Positions 21,993-24,071 of a stretch of 24,071 bases of DNA are shown here, piece by piece. Both the position numbers and the translations under genes were made by a program. Location: positions 1 to 24,071 of IMG/VR virus record IMGVR_UViG_3300031565_000367. One strand, 5' to 3'. Each line of letters begins with the position of its first letter. The stretch's first letter is position 1. Source of the DNA: a virus. Below the pieces are notes generated by a model. The model had not been told where the DNA came from. It saw nothing but the letters and a program-made list of their open reading frames with translations, and ran no database searches.

Positions 21993-22808
21993 ATGATAAG
22001 ATATAGCAATCAGGATAAAGAGCTAAATATTCACCCAATATCGGTTGGCGACAAGTACAAAGTTGCTGGCGATGTTAATGGGTTTATATCAAAAGATGAT
22101 ATAATTAAATATCTAGCCGAACATGAATTGCATGGTCCACCCCTTGAACTCAGTGTTGGTGGTGATGTGTTGGTATGGAATACTATAAGAAATACTAGAA
22201 GTACCGACATACGCGCTTATGTCAATGTTGCCGGTACGGTTGCCGAATGTGACGTTACTGTAACACGTAATGGATGTAGTAGCGAATTAGTAGAGGCTAA
22301 AGATAATATAACATCCAGAAAACTAGTATACGATGCTAATGTGATTTTTGAGAAATCGCTGCTATTTTTTGAAGAAAAAGAGAAGTTGCGATCCATTCCA
22401 GATTACAGTAATGATATTAAATTAGCATTAAAAGAAGAATTTAGCAACATAATAGTCATGGATGACATTGACTTGATGGGTGATGATAAATGCAAATCGG
22501 CTTATATACCGGTCCAAATTATAGAGGATGGCGAACTGTCGCCAATGGTAGCTGCGAAAGTGCTAGTATCAGATGGCGAAATTAATATCGATGATGTTAA
22601 GAGCAAGGTGATGCACTTGAAGGAAATGCATTTTGGTAGAATTGGAAATAAAGCAGAAAAAGTTGCCAAGAAAACTAGGCTGAGTTATAGAAAAACAAAG
22701 AACAATAAAAGTTCTTCCAAGAAGCCTAAGAATTTTAAAAATTCTATCAATGTAAGCAGAAGTCAGACAAATCAACGTAAGAAAAAAGAAGAAAAATCGG
22801 ATGAGTAG
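21993..22808 (+). CDS. Protein of unknown function with Lys-rich C-terminal tail
   Basis: 271 residues starting 2 nt after the sigma gene. The body (1-215) alternates short strands and helices, with several Asp/Glu clusters and no motif I know. Residues 216-271 are Lys/Arg/Asn/Ser-rich and probably disordered; this tail would bind nucleic acid or an acidic partner. The stop overlaps the next ATG by 8 nt. It lies between the late sigma factor and the packaging genes. A co-activator role like T4 gp33, or a packaging accessory role, would fit the place, but the size differs from gp33 (112 residues), so I leave it unnamed. Confidence 0.65.
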   Translation: MIRYSNQDKELNIHPISVGDKYKVAGDVNGFISKDDIIKYLAEHELHGPPLELSVGGDVLVWNTIRNTRSTDIRAYVNVAGTVAECDVTVTRNGCSSELVEAKDNITSRKLVYDANVIFEKSLLFFEEKEKLRSIPDYSNDIKLALKEEFSNIIVMDDIDLMGDDKCKSAYIPVQIIEDGELSPMVAAKVLVSDGEINIDDVKSKVMHLKEMHFGRIGNKAEKVAKKTRLSYRKTKNNKSSSKKPKNFKNSINVSRSQTNQRKKKEEKSDE

Positions 22809-23433
22809 TGACGACGAAATCAATATAGACATACCAGACGAACTGGCCGATTTGCTAGATAGAGTTTCTGATAAGCCAAAACAAGTGCCACAACCAAAGG
22901 AAATAGTAGAACCGAAAATAGAAAAGCCAAATAGTAAGAAGTTAAAGCACGACGAGACAACACGTAGTGAGGTTCTGGATACTGAAATTATTGATGTGTC
23001 TGGTAATATAGAGAGCGATAGAGAAATAGTAGCTGATGTTCGCAGAGTTGGAGACAATCCAGTAGATGCGTTTGAAGCTGCCAATGAAGAAGTACAGCTC
23101 GATGAATTAGATGAAAAATTAACTGAGAAAATCTTTACCACATTTACTGATATTATTAATGATTGCAATTTGGACAGAGAAGAAGCTCAGCATGCTATAA
23201 ATGGCTTAAGGCAAGAATTTGAGGATAACGTTGCTAGAAGAGATATTGTTGTTGAAGGCTATATTTCTGCTATTCAAACAAAGGCAACTGCACTTAACAC
23301 CAAAGTAAGAGCGGCTGAACTACTTGTTAAACTAAAAAATTCCCGTAAGAGCAATATTAGCATTAAAGATAGCAATGTTCTTATACCAGAACAAGCATTA
23401 CATGATATACTAAATAAGAAAAAGAAGAAGTAG
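22801..23433 (+). CDS. Probable terminase small subunit
   Basis: 210 residues ending 5 nt before the large terminase, the usual place of the small subunit that recognises phage DNA and stimulates the motor. The first 100 residues are very acidic and probably disordered. The middle (about 105-180) is helical, with a coiled-coil-like stretch (DREEAQHAINGLRQEFEDN ... AELLVKLKNSRK), like the central oligomerisation helices of T4 gp16. The last residues are Lys-rich (NKKKKK). No HTH motif is certain. The assignment is by position and helical pattern, so moderate. Confidence 0.5.
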   Translation: MSSDDEINIDIPDELADLLDRVSDKPKQVPQPKEIVEPKIEKPNSKKLKHDETTRSEVLDTEIIDVSGNIESDREIVADVRRVGDNPVDAFEAANEEVQLDELDEKLTEKIFTTFTDIINDCNLDREEAQHAINGLRQEFEDNVARRDIVVEGYISAIQTKATALNTKVRAAELLVKLKNSRKSNISIKDSNVLIPEQALHDILNKKKKK

Positions 23434-23438
23434 CTTGA

Positions 23439-24071
23439 ATGAATCCAACAGTAGTCAAAATACTGGAGAAGTGTAAAGAATCTCCCGAGTTCTTTATTGA
23501 AAACTTCTGCACTGTTGAGCACCCAACTGCAGGAGTTATGCCATTTAAATTATTTTCATACCAACTAGATGTTTTAAGAGACTACAGAGAAAATCGCTTT
23601 AACATATTTAAAAAGTGTCGTCAATGTGGTATATCAACATTGACTGGGGCATATGCGTTATGGACCGCTATGTTCAGCACGAATAAGAAAATATTGGTTG
23701 TATCAAAGACAGATGAAGATGCGAAAGAGTTCTTGAAAAAGAACGTTAAGGGTGTTTTTGATAGACTACCGCAGTTTTTGAAAGACATATTTCATGATGA
23801 AACTTGCACATATAATGCACACGAAATTTCTTTTAGATCTAAAAGCACAATTAAGTCTCATACTTCCAACCCAGAAACCTTAAGATCATCATCGGCTAAA
23901 TTGGTGATTATCGATGAAGCTGCATTCATGCAGCATATGGAAGACATGTGGGCTGGAGGGCAACAATGTGTCTCTTTTGGAACGTTATTGTCAACTAGCG
24001 ATGGCTTAATAGATATTGGTGATATTGTTGATAAATCAAGAATTAAAAATTTCACCAAGGGTGATTTGAAT
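23439..24071 (+). CDS. Terminase large subunit, gp17-like, interrupted by an intein (3' end outside window)
   Basis: 211 codons are visible from ATG 23439, 5 nt after the previous stop; the frame runs off the window. The protein is the packaging ATPase/nuclease that pumps DNA into the head. The ATPase N-terminus is typical: an adenine-type aromatic/Gln motif (FSYQLDVLRDY, about 39-49), a Walker-A-like loop Arg61-Gln62-Cys-Gly64-Ile-Ser66-Thr67, and Walker B LVIIDEAAF with Asp159 and Glu160. After Trp-Ala-Gly-Gly-Gln-Gln (171-176) the terminase pattern stops and an intein N-terminal block begins at Cys177. The rest of the ATPase, the coupling motif and the nuclease domain must lie beyond the intein, outside the window. 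Confidence 0.85.
   Translation, partial: MNPTVVKILEKCKESPEFFIENFCTVEHPTAGVMPFKLFSYQLDVLRDYRENRFNIFKKCRQCGISTLTGAYALWTAMFSTNKKILVVSKTDEDAKEFLKKNVKGVFDRLPQFLKDIFHDETCTYNAHEISFRSKSTIKSHTSNPETLRSSSAKLVIIDEAAFMQHMEDMWAGGQQCVSFGTLLSTSDGLIDIGDIVDKSRIKNFTKGDLN
23967..24071 (+). mobile_element. N-terminal end of an intein inside the large terminase
   Basis: Thirty-five residues from Cys177 of the terminase frame. The first 21 (C-V-S-F-G-T-L-L ... D-G-L-I-D-I-G-D-I-V) match intein block A: Cys1, hydrophobic residue 2, Thr6, hydrophobic 7 and 8, Gly13, then Ile17 and Ile20. The sequence before it ends like a terminase just after Walker B, and what follows does not continue the expected strand and Ser-Thr-x-x-Asn-Gly coupling motif. 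Terminase inteins are known near this ATP-site region. Whether a homing-endonuclease domain is present cannot be seen. Confidence 0.82.

Noticed and set aside
1-24071. tRNA genes, CRISPR arrays, integrase, insertion sequences
   Set aside because: Gaps between genes are all below 100 bases and hold none of these; no repeat-spacer pattern or transposase motif was seen.

Overview
This window is part of the genome of a tailed bacteriophage with a contractile tail (a myovirus) that is distantly related to the T4 supergroup. The evidence is a run of T4-type virion proteins: gp19 tail tube, gp26-like, tape measure, gp27-like hub, gp53-like, gp5-like spike, gp25 and gp6-like wedge, and gp17 large terminase. 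They are joined by a T4-type replication and late-expression set: UvsW-like helicase, gp55-like late sigma factor, Toprim primase and a class II ribonucleotide reductase. The DNA is AT-rich, genes are tightly packed with 1-62 nt overlaps, no intergenic gap reaches 100 bases, and all genes but one lie on the + strand. I see no tRNA, integrase, insertion sequence or CRISPR array. The host cannot be named from the sequence.

Layout. Positions 1-4502: tail tube (5' end missing), a gp26-like protein with two Cys pairs, a 64-residue ORF that may be expressed by +1 frameshifting, a 12-bp hairpin, and the 955-residue tape measure. Positions 4556-8552: seven genes inserted between tape measure and hub. 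They are three proteins of unknown function, a Fic-fold protein with an altered active-site motif, a DnaG-type primase, and two unknowns. Positions 8491-15553: baseplate module (hub, unknown structural protein, gp53-like, spike, coiled-coil protein, gp25, gp6-like). Positions 15550-15789: the only minus-strand gene, whose stop codon interlocks with that of gp6. Positions 15805-20610: unknown protein, adenosylcobalamin-dependent NrdJ with a candidate own promoter and a strong hairpin after it, then the UvsW-like helicase. Positions 20610-24071: unknown protein, late sigma factor with a 70-residue insertion, unknown protein with a Lys-rich tail, candidate small terminase, and the large terminase, cut by the window end.

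The most notable points are: (1) the large terminase is interrupted just after its Walker B motif by the N-terminal end of an intein, with Cys177 as first residue; (2) a Fic protein in the tail cluster has Gln in place of the catalytic His and is preceded by a small overlapping gene, the layout of class I Fic toxin-antitoxin pairs; (3) a possible +1 slip site (TTTTTTC) lies at the tail-chaperone position upstream of the tape measure; (4) the gp55-like sigma factor is split by a 70-residue insertion between regions 2.2 and 2.3/2.4; (5) the spike protein has five diverged repeats and no lysozyme domain.

The genes act together as the late virion-assembly program (tail tube, tape measure, baseplate, packaging) plus enzymes for dNTP supply, priming, recombination/branch migration and late transcription.
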